Positions 16,594 to 25,161 of a stretch of DNA of 64,000 nt are shown here, in pieces. Positions within the stretch are counted from its first letter, which is position 1, and every line of letters starts with the position of its first letter. The stretch covers positions 186,001 to 250,000 of the forward strand of contig NZ_CANLYK010000003.1 of NCBI RefSeq assembly GCF_947495325.1. The letters run 5' to 3'. The notes beneath the pieces are model-generated. The model did no database searches. It saw only the letters and a list, made by a program, of their open reading frames with translations, and had not been told where the DNA came from. Position numbers and translations under genes: made by a program. The DNA is from an uncultured Allomuricauda sp. Its GTDB lineage: Bacteria; Bacteroidota; Bacteroidia; Flavobacteriales; Flavobacteriaceae.

Positions 16594-17871
16594 CTATCCA
16601 ATATGAGTGAATGCTTGTTCCAAATCGCCTTTTAAATCTGATATATCTTCCAAACCAACAGAGAGTCTAATTAAGTCTTGGGATACTCCGGCACTTTCTT
16701 GTTGTTCCTCTGTTAATTGTTGATGGGTTGTACTTGCCGGGTGAATAATCAAAGATTTAGTATCACCAATATTTGCCAACAATGAGAAAACCTTGGTAGC
16801 ATCGGTCAATTTTTTTGCAGCTTCAAAACCACCTTTCACACCAAACGTCACCAAACCACTTTGTCCTTTAGGCAAATATTCCTGAGCCAATTCATAATAT
16901 TTGTTTCCTTTTAGCCCTGGATAATTTACCCAAGCTACTTCATCCCTGCCCTGTAACCATTCTGCCAATTCCAAAGCATTTTCACTATGCTGTTTGATTC
17001 GTATTGGTAACGTTTCAAGACCTTGAAGAATTTGAAATGCGTTAAATGGACTTAAAGCTCCTCCAAAATCACGTAAGCCTTCCAAAATTAACTTAAACGT
17101 AAAGGCCGCCGCTCCTAACGCTTCACTATAAACCAAACCATGGTAACCTGCTGATGGTTCTGTAAATTCAGGGAAATTACCATTGGCCCAGTCAAAAGTC
17201 CCGGCATCAATTATTGCACCACCCAAAGAGGTCCCATTACCATTAATATATTTTGTCAGAGAATGAATAACAAGATTTGCTCCGTGTTCGATTGGGTTTA
17301 GCAAGCCTGGTGTTGCCACAGTATTATCCACTATAAATGGCACTTTGGCGGCTTTGGCTTCCTTGGAAATTGCCTTTAAATCCAATACATCCAATTTTGG
17401 ATTGCCCAAAGATTCCACAAAGAACGCTCTGGTATTTTCTTTTACTGCTTCTTTGAAGTTTGAAGGCTCCGATGCATCCACAAAGGTTGTAGTAATACCC
17501 AGTCGTGGCAATGTTACATTCAATAAATTAAATGTACCTCCATACAAACTACTTGAAGCCACGATGTGGTCTCCAGCTTTTAAAAGTGTCAATAATCCGG
17601 TAGATATAGCTGCTGTACCGGACGCAAAAACTACAGCTCCCACTCCACCTTCAACGGCGGCCAGTCTTTCTTGTAATATTTGATTGGTTGGATTATTTAA
17701 ACGGGTATAAATGAACCCCAATTCTGCCAATGAAAACAGATTGGCTGCATGATCTGTGTCATTAAATACGTACGAGGTTGTTTGATAGATAGGTACCGCC
17801 CTTGTTCCACCCGTTTGTGTGGTGTCATGCCCTGCATGCAATGCGTTTGTTGCTAATTTTTGATCACTCAT
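16594..17871 (-). CDS. metY: O-acetylhomoserine sulfhydrylase
   Basis: 425-residue PLP enzyme that joins sulfide to O-acetylhomoserine to give homocysteine. The PLP lysine is Lys207 in VIHSLTKYINGNGTSLGG, and the YTRLNNPTNQILQERLAA and FASGTAAIS motifs are typical of MetY. The inserted stretch around FDWANGNFPEFTEPS (about 225-245) is normal for MetY and absent from MetB/MetZ. It is the first gene of the SAM-I-controlled operon and uses both products encoded alongside: sulfide from the cys operon and the acetyl ester from the fusion protein. Confidence 0.95.
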   Translation of the reverse strand: MSDQKLATNALHAGHDTTQTGGTRAVPIYQTTSYVFNDTDHAANLFSLAELGFIYTRLNNPTNQILQERLAAVEGGVGAVVFASGTAAISTGLLTLLKAGDHIVASSSLYGGTFNLLNVTLPRLGITTTFVDASEPSNFKEAVKENTRAFFVESLGNPKLDVLDLKAISKEAKAAKVPFIVDNTVATPGLLNPIEHGANLVIHSLTKYINGNGTSLGGAIIDAGTFDWANGNFPEFTEPSAGYHGLVYSEALGAAAFTFKLILEGLRDFGGALSPFNAFQILQGLETLPIRIKQHSENALELAEWLQGRDEVAWVNYPGLKGNKYYELAQEYLPKGQSGLVTFGVKGGFEAAKKLTDATKVFSLLANIGDTKSLIIHPASTTHQQLTEEQQESAGVSQDLIRLSVGLEDISDLKGDLEQAFTHIG

Positions 17872-17908
17872 GATTTTCAGTTTTTTAAATTTCTATTTTA
17901 TTTTAAGA

Positions 17909-17960
17909 TTCCAGCACAGGCTGGAACGCTAGTTTTTTTTATTGATATTGATCAATAAAA
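17909..17960. promoter_or_regulatory. Two hairpins in the metY leader
   Basis: TTCCAGC-ACAG-GCTGGAA (17909-17926) and TTTTATTGAT-ATTG-ATCAATAAAA (17937-17960) lie between the SAM-I aptamer and metY. Neither is followed by a T-run on the minus strand, so they are not obvious attenuators of metY. On the plus strand the first precedes a T8 run, but no plus-strand gene points at it. Their role is unknown. Confidence 0.4.
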
Positions 17961-18015
17961 TTCAATTTAAAAAGCCAAACCCTTTCAGTACTAAAACCGA
18001 TAGGATAAATCAAAA

Positions 18016-18160
18016 AGTTATAAGAAAGTAAAATCGAAGGTAAAATTCGATATTGTTATCTATTCCCAAATTGGGATAGAATTTAGCACCTTCTTAGCAC
18101 TGGGCGCCAAGGGTTGCTAAGGCTTCATAGGGTCTATTCCCTCCACCTTTCTTGATAACT
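18016..18160 (-). ncRNA. SAM-I (S-box) riboswitch upstream of metY
   Basis: Minus-strand core AAGGTGGAGGG, GACCCTATGAAGCCTTAGCAACC, a GC-rich P3 arm (CTTGGCGCCCAG) and AAGGTGC match the S-box. P1 pairs AGTTATCAAGAAAG (5') with CTTTCTTATAACT (3', 18016-18028); the P4-like stem ATCGAA/TTCGAT lies between. It fills the middle of the 364-nt gap between metK and metY. About 145 nt separate it from the metY ATG and no clear terminator is seen there. Confidence 0.93.
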
Positions 18161-18188
18161 ATTCAATACGTGTTTGAACTTTGTTGTA

Positions 18189-18196
18189 CAAATATA
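18189..18196 (-). promoter_or_regulatory. Predicted -7 box of the metY operon
   Basis: Minus-strand TATATTTG fits TAnnTTTG exactly and lies about 30 nt upstream of the SAM-I P1 helix, so the transcript would start just before the aptamer. No good -33 box is evident. Confidence 0.5.
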
Positions 18197-18235
18197 CAGA
18201 CGGAAATATTGAATTTCCTAATCTTTTTTTATTTT

Positions 18236-19492
18236 TTATAAATTGAAAGCTTCTTTTACCTTTTCCACACTATCCAGTTTTTCCCAAGTAAACAATTCCA
18301 CTTCTTTTTCTATTCTTCCATTATATGGTGATTCAAAAACCTTGGTCAACGTTTGGGGTTTTTTGCCCATATGACCATAGGCAGCTGTTTCCAAATAGAT
18401 TGGATTTCTCAACTTTAAACGTTCTTCAATGGCAAAGGGACGCATGTCGAATAATTCCGAAGCTTTTTCAGCTATTTCGCCATCTGATAAAGCCACATTG
18501 GATGTGCCATACGTGTCCACAAAAATTGATGTTGGTTCCACAACTCCAATGGCATAGCTTACCTGAACCAGAATCTCATCTGCAATTCCTGCCGCTACCA
18601 GATTTTTTGCAGCATGACGGGCTGCATATGCTGCACTTCTATCTACTTTACTGGGGTCTTTTCCACTGAATGCGCCACCTCCGTGGGCTCCTTTTCCACC
18701 ATAGGTATCCACAATTATTTTTCGTCCTGTTAGTCCTGTATCCCCATGTGGCCCTCCAATTACAAACTTCCCAGTTGGATTAATATGATAGGTTATCTTA
18801 TCATCAAACAATTCTTGGATTTTTGATGGCAATTGCTCCTTCACACGTGGAATTAATATGGAAACTATATCAGATTTAATCTTGGCCAACATTTTTTCAT
18901 CATCAGCATCAAAAGCATCATGTTGGGTCGACACTACTATGGTATCTATTCTTTGAGGCACATTATCATCTGAATATTCAATGGTCACCTGTGCCTTGGC
19001 ATCCGGTCTTAAGTAATCTATCTCTTTGCCTTCCCTTCGTAAATCTGCCAGGACTTGAAGTATCTTATGGGAAATATCCAATGCCAATGGCATATAATTT
19101 TCGGTTTCCTTGGTTGCATATCCAAACATCATTCCCTGATCACCAGCTCCCTGTTCTTCCTTACTTCCCCTGTCCACACCTTGATTAATGTCTTGGGATT
19201 GTTCGTGAATCAAAGAAATAACACCACATGAATCTCCACTAAACTGATATTCGCCTTTGGTATAACCAATTTTATTGATTACGCTACGTGCTATGTTCTG
19301 CACATCCAAATAGGTATGGCTTTTAACCTCACCAGCCAAAACCACCTGACCAGTGGTTACCAAAGTTTCACAAGCCACCTTACTTTCGGGGTCAAAAGCC
19401 AAAAAATGATCTAAAAGTGCATCACTGATCTGGTCAGCGATTTTATCTGGGTGTCCTTCACTTACTGATTCTGAGGTAAACAAATATGCCAT
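18236..19492 (-). CDS. metK: S-adenosylmethionine synthetase
   Basis: 418-residue enzyme that makes SAM from methionine and ATP. Family motifs are [19 protein letters not shown] at the N-terminus, [12 protein letters not shown] near 117-128 and the P-loop-like GGGAFSGKD around 272. Full length for the family. Its leader carries a SAM-II-type aptamer with an adjoining anti-aptamer arm, giving direct product feedback. It stands alone on its transcript, upstream of the SAM-I-led metY operon, so the SAM maker and the methionine makers answer to different riboswitch classes. Confidence 0.97.
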   Translation of the reverse strand: MAYLFTSESVSEGHPDKIADQISDALLDHFLAFDPESKVACETLVTTGQVVLAGEVKSHTYLDVQNIARSVINKIGYTKGEYQFSGDSCGVISLIHEQSQDINQGVDRGSKEEQGAGDQGMMFGYATKETENYMPLALDISHKILQVLADLRREGKEIDYLRPDAKAQVTIEYSDDNVPQRIDTIVVSTQHDAFDADDEKMLAKIKSDIVSILIPRVKEQLPSKIQELFDDKITYHINPTGKFVIGGPHGDTGLTGRKIIVDTYGGKGAHGGGAFSGKDPSKVDRSAAYAARHAAKNLVAAGIADEILVQVSYAIGVVEPTSIFVDTYGTSNVALSDGEIAEKASELFDMRPFAIEERLKLRNPIYLETAAYGHMGKKPQTLTKVFESPYNGRIEKEVELFTWEKLDSVEKVKEAFNL

Positions 19493-19523
19493 TATCCTTT
19501 TTTAAAGTTGGATAAGATTTGAC
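19492..19523 (-). promoter_or_regulatory. metK: Putative expression platform of the metK riboswitch
   Basis: RNA segment GUCAAAUCUUAUCC (19523-19510) is complementary, with one bulged U, to GGAUAGAUUUGAC in the aptamer (19594-19582). Its last six bases UUAUCC are also complementary to GGAUAA (19497-19492), which includes the Shine-Dalgarno-like GGA and the A of the metK AUG, with a 12-nt loop between. The two pairings exclude each other. The pairing is read from the sequence; the switching role is inference. Confidence 0.65.
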
Positions 19524-19545
19524 GAGGAAGCCTAAAGAAGTTTAC

Positions 19546-19598
19546 ACCACTTTTTAGCATTTTTTAGCGAGGTTGCAATCAGTCAAATCTATCCTCTA
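19546..19598 (-). ncRNA. SAM-II-type riboswitch upstream of metK
   Basis: The minus-strand RNA reads GAGG, then AUAGAUUUGACUGAUUGCAA, CCUC, then GCUAAAAAAUGCUAAAAAGU. P1 is GAGG (19596-19593) with CCUC (19572-19569). The pseudoknot pairs loop ACU (19583-19581) with the 3' AGU (19551-19549). UUGCAA and GCUAAAAAG are the conserved joining segments of SAM-II RNAs. The stems are short and the match was made by eye, so a covariance-model score is still needed. A good promoter starts transcription within about 10 nt of P1. Confidence 0.8.
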
Positions 19599-19611
19599 TA
19601 TTAAACGAGGT

Positions 19612-19644
19612 GTAAAAGTATGAGAAATGGCAGTATTCGCAAAA
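19612..19644 (-). promoter_or_regulatory. Predicted metK promoter
   Basis: Minus-strand TTTTG, a 19-nt spacer, then TACTTTTA: a near-consensus Bacteroidota -33/-7 pair with one mismatch in the -7 box. The predicted start site falls a few bases before the SAM-II P1 helix. Confidence 0.55.
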
Positions 19645-19662
19645 CATAATATGAATGTATTG

Positions 19663-22350
19663 CTACAGCTCATATTTTACCTTTAAATAGACATATCTTG
19701 GCTGTACTATGTAAGATGACGTACTAAAGAAAAGGTCATTATAGGTATCACGATTCAACTGTTCATTATTGGTCAAGTTGGTTGAATTGATACTATACTC
19801 CCATTTACTGTCCTTTTTCTGATAGGATAAGCTTGCATTCAGAAACCCATATTGGTTTTCTACCGTATCCGCTTTATCACGATAAAAATAATAGTCATAT
19901 TCCGCCAATAGGATAAATCCGTTCAAAAACGAGGCATCAAACCTTAAAAAGGGTTGGTCGGTAAAGAAAGTAGATTCGGTTTCATCCGTTTTATAATCGT
20001 TGATATTATATCGATAACCAAGTTCCAAATTTGGGGCATTTCTAAAGCTGCTCCCTATTGAAAACCTATAATTCTGATTTAAGGATGTGGAATTTCTTGG
20101 AGCATCATTCACAATATTATTTGTATTGGAATAGGATAAAGAAGCTCTAGTACTCACTTTTATCTTACCAAAAGTACGCTGAAAACTACCTGACCCGCTC
20201 AAGGTTTCATCTGCCAAATTAGAGTTTATTGTTGTTCTCGCTTGATTGATCCCTTCTATAATTGTATTTGTTTTGAACGCATCAATACGTTTACTGTAAC
20301 TGGCATTGGCAAAAATGTTCTGTAGATTGAACATGTTGAAGCTAAAAAAATTCATTGAGACATTATGAAAAAGGGCACTTTCCAAATCCCGATTACCTTG
20401 GTAAAGTGCATTATAATTATTGAATACATACCCCTCAGCAAAATTATTGATATCCGAAAAGCTACGCCGTACGCTATAGTTCAACCGTAGGCTTTCCGAT
20501 TGTTTAAATTGATAGTTCATAAAGAGATTGGGTACCACATTGAAGAGTTCGTCTTTCACTTCAGTTCCCAGCTGATTGTTGGTTACAGTATAATTATGTA
20601 CACTCAATCCAGGGTTTATCGTTAATTTCCCTGCAATCAATTTATAATGTAACCCTAGGAAAATATCCGAAAAATTAAATCCAACCCTATTATTGAGTTC
20701 ATCTTCCTGAAAGTTCAGTTCAGCTTCATTGTCCAAAATCTGAAAAATTCTGGAATCAAAATTCTGGCTGCTTTGCGTAGTCCCCAGTGTAAAATTTAGA
20801 TTGCTTTTTGGCCCTGTAATCAGAAAATAATCCAACTTGGCATCAAGACGATTGGTAAGCACCCGCTGTTCTTGATTCACATTAAAAATGCCTTGATTCT
20901 CATCAAAAGGAACGATGTCTTCAAACGGCTGCACCGAACGAATGGCATTATAAAATGGATCTTCATTGGAATGTACATATTGTGTTTCCAAAGCAAAGAT
21001 ATTCTTCTCATTCAACGTATAGTAGAGATTGGAATTTTGGGTTATGCCAAGTGGCTTTTGCTTTTTGTTCTCTTCAATATCATCGGTTACATCAGAAACG
21101 GACAAAATATTTACATTCTCATCTTCATCAGATAATTTCAAGATAATATCGTAATTCCACTGTAAATTTTCCGAAGGTTTGTAATCAGATGCAAATTTGA
21201 CCAAACCCAATTTAGATATTTGTTTGGTATCTGTAACGGTAGATTCAATCTGATTTGTGGTGATAAATGTCCTGGTTGCATCGGTCTCCATCAGCGTATT
21301 GTTGTAGGAATAAATACCAAATCCGCTTAAACGCCAAGCTTCCGATGGTTTGTAACTAAAGTTAACGGCTCCAAATTTGGAATCTATTTCCTTTGCACGA
21401 TTGTTCTGTAAGGTTGATAGTCCCAAATCATTTGATCCCGTACTAAAAATTGTTCCGTTATTTGAACGCGTTGCTCCACGAAGCCCCCCAACAAACGCAC
21501 GAAAGTCCTGCGAGGTAAAAGGCAACTCTCCAATATTATTTAAATCTGTTAGAATATTAATGCTATATTTTGGACTGTAATAGAATAGTTTTGGGTGAGC
21601 AATATAGCGCTCGTCCAATCCAATACCTCCAGTAATTTCACCAAACCAAAATTTCTTTTTCCCTTCTTTCAACTTAATGTTGAGTGCAACATTATCTTGA
21701 TTGTTGGTAACACCGCTCAATTGGGAAACTTCGCTATAATTGCGCAAAACTTCAATTTTATCCAGGGCATTTGCAGGAATATTGTTTGCCGCCAATTTAG
21801 AATCACCATCAAAAAAGTCTTCTCCTTCCACCATTACCTTGTTGACCGTCTTACCTTCCACTTCTATCTCCCCATCATCATTTATTTCAATGCCAGGAAG
21901 CTTTTCAAGTACATCTGCCAATTTCTTTTCAGTTCCAGAAACAAAAGAATCCGTGTTATAAACTATGGTATCTCCTTTAATAGTAATCGGAATTTCGTAA
22001 ACCACCTCAACCTCATCTAAATCTTGTGTTTGCGAAAAAAGTATCACATCCCGCACTAGGTCTTGGGTAGTGGTTGTGATCGGGATTTCTTTGGTTTGAA
22101 AACCCAGATAACTTATTTTGATTATATAATTGGAATTGGCCTTTACTTTTAAACGGTAAAGCCCTTGAGGGTTTGTAATTCCAAATGCATCCAGAGCTTG
22201 ATTTGCTTGATTAATGGCTACAACATTGGCAACATCCAAAGGATTTTGCAAAGAATCACGAACCGTTCCGGTAATTGTAATATTTTGGGCTGATGCAACA
22301 GTTGCCAACAGCAACTGTATTGCAAAGAATACTTTATGAATATTTTGCAT
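19663..22350 (-). CDS. TonB-dependent-receptor-like outer-membrane barrel protein
   Basis: 895-residue outer-membrane protein. A signal peptide ending around ASAQ (about residue 21) is followed by a carboxypeptidase-regulatory-like beta-sandwich (ITGTVRDSLQNPLDVANV, to about 105). Next comes a plug-like domain (DVLEKLPGIEINDDGEIEVEG around 147-167) and a long barrel ending in YLKVKYEL with aromatic alternation. Its ATG overlaps the stop codon of the GLPGLI protein gene (TAATG), so the two are coexpressed. GLPGLI proteins are often encoded with such barrels, and a joint envelope role is likely. Substrate unknown. Confidence 0.85.
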   Translation of the reverse strand: MQNIHKVFFAIQLLLATVASAQNITITGTVRDSLQNPLDVANVVAINQANQALDAFGITNPQGLYRLKVKANSNYIIKISYLGFQTKEIPITTTTQDLVRDVILFSQTQDLDEVEVVYEIPITIKGDTIVYNTDSFVSGTEKKLADVLEKLPGIEINDDGEIEVEGKTVNKVMVEGEDFFDGDSKLAANNIPANALDKIEVLRNYSEVSQLSGVTNNQDNVALNIKLKEGKKKFWFGEITGGIGLDERYIAHPKLFYYSPKYSINILTDLNNIGELPFTSQDFRAFVGGLRGATRSNNGTIFSTGSNDLGLSTLQNNRAKEIDSKFGAVNFSYKPSEAWRLSGFGIYSYNNTLMETDATRTFITTNQIESTVTDTKQISKLGLVKFASDYKPSENLQWNYDIILKLSDEDENVNILSVSDVTDDIEENKKQKPLGITQNSNLYYTLNEKNIFALETQYVHSNEDPFYNAIRSVQPFEDIVPFDENQGIFNVNQEQRVLTNRLDAKLDYFLITGPKSNLNFTLGTTQSSQNFDSRIFQILDNEAELNFQEDELNNRVGFNFSDIFLGLHYKLIAGKLTINPGLSVHNYTVTNNQLGTEVKDELFNVVPNLFMNYQFKQSESLRLNYSVRRSFSDINNFAEGYVFNNYNALYQGNRDLESALFHNVSMNFFSFNMFNLQNIFANASYSKRIDAFKTNTIIEGINQARTTINSNLADETLSGSGSFQRTFGKIKVSTRASLSYSNTNNIVNDAPRNSTSLNQNYRFSIGSSFRNAPNLELGYRYNINDYKTDETESTFFTDQPFLRFDASFLNGFILLAEYDYYFYRDKADTVENQYGFLNASLSYQKKDSKWEYSINSTNLTNNEQLNRDTYNDLFFSTSSYIVQPRYVYLKVKYEL

Positions 22351-23255
22351 TAACCACCAAATCTTCTACCATTACCACCACCGCGATTGCCATTTCTGAA
22401 ACGTTCTGAAAATTCTTTCATTTTTTCGGCAAAAAGCTCATCATATTCTTTCTGAGTAATTGCTTTCCCTTTTGAAGGCGCTTTTATCTCTTCCTTTTCT
22501 TCGGCGTTCAAAACAATTTTGCTGCATAGGATTGCCGTTCTACCATCATTTAATTCCAGAATCAATCCTGGAAGGCCCCAATATGGGCCTGGTCCTTGAC
22601 TAATCGGGATTTCTGGTGAATACCATGCTACGATTTCAACATTTTTTGGAGTATCGATACGAGCCAAAAGTGAGTTGTTTTTGGTGCTGTCTTTTTGAAT
22701 AGTATCTTTTTCCGCCGTAGTATCCTCTTGTCTATCACCTCTTCCAAATCTTCGAAACTGTCTAAAATCAAGAGTATCCGCCTCTTTTGTGGCCGTGGCC
22801 TTATAACACGTATAATTCCCGATTTTTTTGGTTTCGGAACCTAATTTCCATGCCCAGTTCCTCAAACTATCCTTGATTAAGAACTGCTTCCCAAGCATTT
22901 CAGAAGCATTCACATAGGATTGACTTTGAACATTTTTATAGTATTTCCCGGTTCCTTGGCCAATGGCAAAACGAGGGCCTCTTCTATTCCCACCGTTTGT
23001 AGTTGGCACTTCCAACTTTTCTTCCTGAACGTATAAAGAAGCGGTACGGTCAAAGACTAGCTCATAGCTACGCTCCGAATTATTTTTAATACGTTCCCTA
23101 ATGCGTTGTTTTTGTTCTTCCGGTATTTGCCGACTATCTAAATCAATATCAACAGTGGTCTTGCTTAGGTAGATGGCCTTGCCCTGAAAATCTTGGGCGT
23201 TGGCTAAATTAAAACAGCAAATTCCCAAAAAGAGGATTAACAGTTGTTTACTCAT
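22350..23255 (-). CDS. GLPGLI family secreted protein
   Basis: 301-residue exported protein with the hallmark GPYWGLPGLILEL near its C-terminal third. The chosen ATG at 23255 gives a clean signal peptide (KQLLILFLGICCFNLANAQ); an upstream in-frame start would add 23 residues of non-signal sequence. A glycine/arginine-rich tail (RNGNRGGGNGRRFGG) ends the chain, and a low-complexity RRFGRGDRQED stretch sits in the middle. It overlaps the downstream barrel gene by one base. Function unknown; the family is largely confined to Bacteroidota and usually sits beside TonB-linked barrels. Confidence 0.88.
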   Translation of the reverse strand: MSKQLLILFLGICCFNLANAQDFQGKAIYLSKTTVDIDLDSRQIPEEQKQRIRERIKNNSERSYELVFDRTASLYVQEEKLEVPTTNGGNRRGPRFAIGQGTGKYYKNVQSQSYVNASEMLGKQFLIKDSLRNWAWKLGSETKKIGNYTCYKATATKEADTLDFRQFRRFGRGDRQEDTTAEKDTIQKDSTKNNSLLARIDTPKNVEIVAWYSPEIPISQGPGPYWGLPGLILELNDGRTAILCSKIVLNAEEKEEIKAPSKGKAITQKEYDELFAEKMKEFSERFRNGNRGGGNGRRFGG

Positions 23256-23465
23256 TGTGGTTCTGATTTTTGAATTAGACCTAAAAATTGATAAAAGGTT
23301 TAGTACAACGTCAAAAAAATCCACAATCCAAGAGCGATTATTTTATTGCTTTGAATTTAAAGGAGAATCTTGACGAAAGGTTTTCGGTATAGATGATATA
23401 CTTTGTATATTGCATGCTCCGATTTTTATTTAAACTAGTACCTTTCGCACTAAACCATTAGCATT

Positions 23466-24083
23466 ATGCACATTGCCGTTGCCGGAAACATTGGAGCAGG
23501 AAAAACAACTTTAACCAATTTACTTTCAAAACATTATAAATGGGAAGCTCATTTTGAAGATGTAGTTGACAATCCATACCTAGATGATTTCTACACACAA
23601 ATGGAACGTTGGAGCTTTAATCTCCAGATTTATTTTTTGAACAGCCGGTACAGACAGATATTAAAAATTCGGGAAGGTGGTAAAAAAGTTATCCAAGACC
23701 GTACCATTTATGAGGATGCCCACATTTTTGCTCCCAACCTGCATGCAATGGGATTAATGACCAATCGTGATTTTGAAAACTATTCCAGTCTTTTTGAACT
23801 GATGGAAAGTCTAGTGCAGCCACCGGATCTGCTGATTTACTTGCGCAGTTCCATTCCCAATTTGGTGAATCAAATCCATAAACGGGGTAGGGATTATGAA
23901 AACAGCATCTCCATTGATTACCTAAGTAGATTGAACGAACGGTATGAAGCTTGGGCAAATACCTATGAAAAAGGCAAACTCCTTATTATAGATGTGGACG
24001 ACATAAATTTTGTTGATGAACCTGAAGATTTAGGTGCTGTAATCAATAAGATTGATGCAGAGATTCACGGCCTGTTTGAATAA
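23466..24083 (+). CDS. Deoxynucleoside kinase
   Basis: 205-residue kinase that phosphorylates deoxynucleosides for nucleotide salvage in the cytoplasm. The P-loop AGNIGAGKTT is at 6-15; the DRTIYEDAHIFA segment (about 79-90) carries the DRS-like motif, and KRGRDYENSISIDYL is the lid region with basic residues. Normal length for bacterial dNKs (dAK/dGK/dCK group); which base it prefers cannot be read from the sequence. It diverges from the GLPGLI gene. Confidence 0.92.
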   Translation: MHIAVAGNIGAGKTTLTNLLSKHYKWEAHFEDVVDNPYLDDFYTQMERWSFNLQIYFLNSRYRQILKIREGGKKVIQDRTIYEDAHIFAPNLHAMGLMTNRDFENYSSLFELMESLVQPPDLLIYLRSSIPNLVNQIHKRGRDYENSISIDYLSRLNERYEAWANTYEKGKLLIIDVDDINFVDEPEDLGAVINKIDAEIHGLFE

Positions 24084-24246
24084 GATTCACTCTTCGTATT
24101 AAATAATTGGATTTTTCACTCAACCAAAAGGACGATTCACTCATTCCGCCTTTTATTTAGCTGATTTTCAAGGTAGTTTAGATTGGGTTCAAGCACCCAT
24201 CAGTATTAACTACACCTTTCTTTTGAAAGGCAAAAATTTGAAAATT

Positions 24247-24951
24247 ATGAAACCGAAGAAAAATCAAGAATTGGATTTGAAAAAAAACAGTGCGCTCTAT
24301 TTCTCCATTGGAATAGCTGCAGTAATGTTACTTACTTACATTGCTTTGGAGTGGAAAACATTTTATGAAAGCCCGGAACATATAGCCAGCTTGGACGTAC
24401 CAGATACACTAGATGAAGAAGTGCCTCTAACTTTTCAGAAACTTCCACCACCACCGCCACCTAAAATTCAAGCACCCCCGGTAATTGAAATTATTGAAGA
24501 TGACCCAAATATTGAAGATTCGGTGATAGCATCAACAGAAACAGACCATACCACGGAAATTATCCCTATCGATGATATCGAAGTTGCCGACAATGATATT
24601 CCAGATGAAGTTTCTTTTATTGTAATTGAAGATGTTCCCATTTTTCCCGGTTGTGAAGGAGCAGATGACAAGCGAGCCTGTTTTCAGGAAATGATGCAAA
24701 AACACATCAGAAAGAATTTTCGCTATCCTGAACCTGCACAGGAAATGGGTTTACAAGGACGTGTCAATTTGGTATTTACCATCCAAAAAGACGGCAGTAT
24801 AAATGATGTAAAAATGCGCGGACCTCATAAAATTCTAGAAACCGAAGCTGCACGAATCATCTCTAAATTGCCAAAAATGACTCCTGGAAAACAGCGCGGC
24901 ACTCCAGTAAAGGTTCCATTTGCTATACCCATTACTTTTAAGCTTCAATAA
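24247..24951 (+). CDS. TonB-family energy transducer
   Basis: About 234-residue inner-membrane anchored protein that passes proton-motive force to outer-membrane receptors. From the ATG at 24247 it shows a basic N-tail, one transmembrane segment (about 16-36), a proline-rich stretch PPPPPPKIQAPP and an acidic linker. The C-terminal TonB domain holds IRKNFRYPEPAQEMGLQGRV and ends VPFAIPITFKLQ. An in-frame ATG 24 nt earlier is possible but adds only a short basic stretch. No ExbB/ExbD genes are adjacent. Confidence 0.9.
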   Translation: MKPKKNQELDLKKNSALYFSIGIAAVMLLTYIALEWKTFYESPEHIASLDVPDTLDEEVPLTFQKLPPPPPPKIQAPPVIEIIEDDPNIEDSVIASTETDHTTEIIPIDDIEVADNDIPDEVSFIVIEDVPIFPGCEGADDKRACFQEMMQKHIRKNFRYPEPAQEMGLQGRVNLVFTIQKDGSINDVKMRGPHKILETEAARIISKLPKMTPGKQRGTPVKVPFAIPITFKLQ

Positions 24952-24959
24952 AACCAAAA

Positions 24960-25020
24960 TGTCACATCGAGCACGGTCGAGATGTCTAAGCCTAAAATGG
25001 TTTTCGACTCCGCTCGAACT
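24960..25020. repeat. Dispersed TCGAG-type intergenic repeat, copy 1
   Basis: Starts TGTCACATCGAGCACGGTCG and continues to TTTTCGACTCCGCTCGAACT. The first 24 bases match the element at 38257 except at a few positions; this copy has lost the closing TGACA. Such TCGAG-rich palindromic units are scattered between genes in many Flavobacteriaceae. Confidence 0.7.
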
Positions 25021-25035
25021 TATAAAAGAAGTAAA

Positions 25036-25070
25036 TAAAAAAGGGCGCGCTTTAATGTGCGCCCTTTTTT
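25036..25070 (+). terminator. Strong intrinsic terminator
   Basis: AAAAAAGGGCGCGC-TTTAAT-GTGCGCCCTTTTTT: long GC stem, 6-nt loop and a T6 run. It ends the tonB transcript; the symmetric A/T flanks would let it work on both strands. Confidence 0.9.
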
Positions 25071-25161
25071 AAAGGCTTCATGTACTGTTGATTTTCAGAA
25101 ATCGTTTAAGAAATTGGTCAATTTTTCCTAGTTTAGGAAGGAATCAACCATTTCTCCAAAG

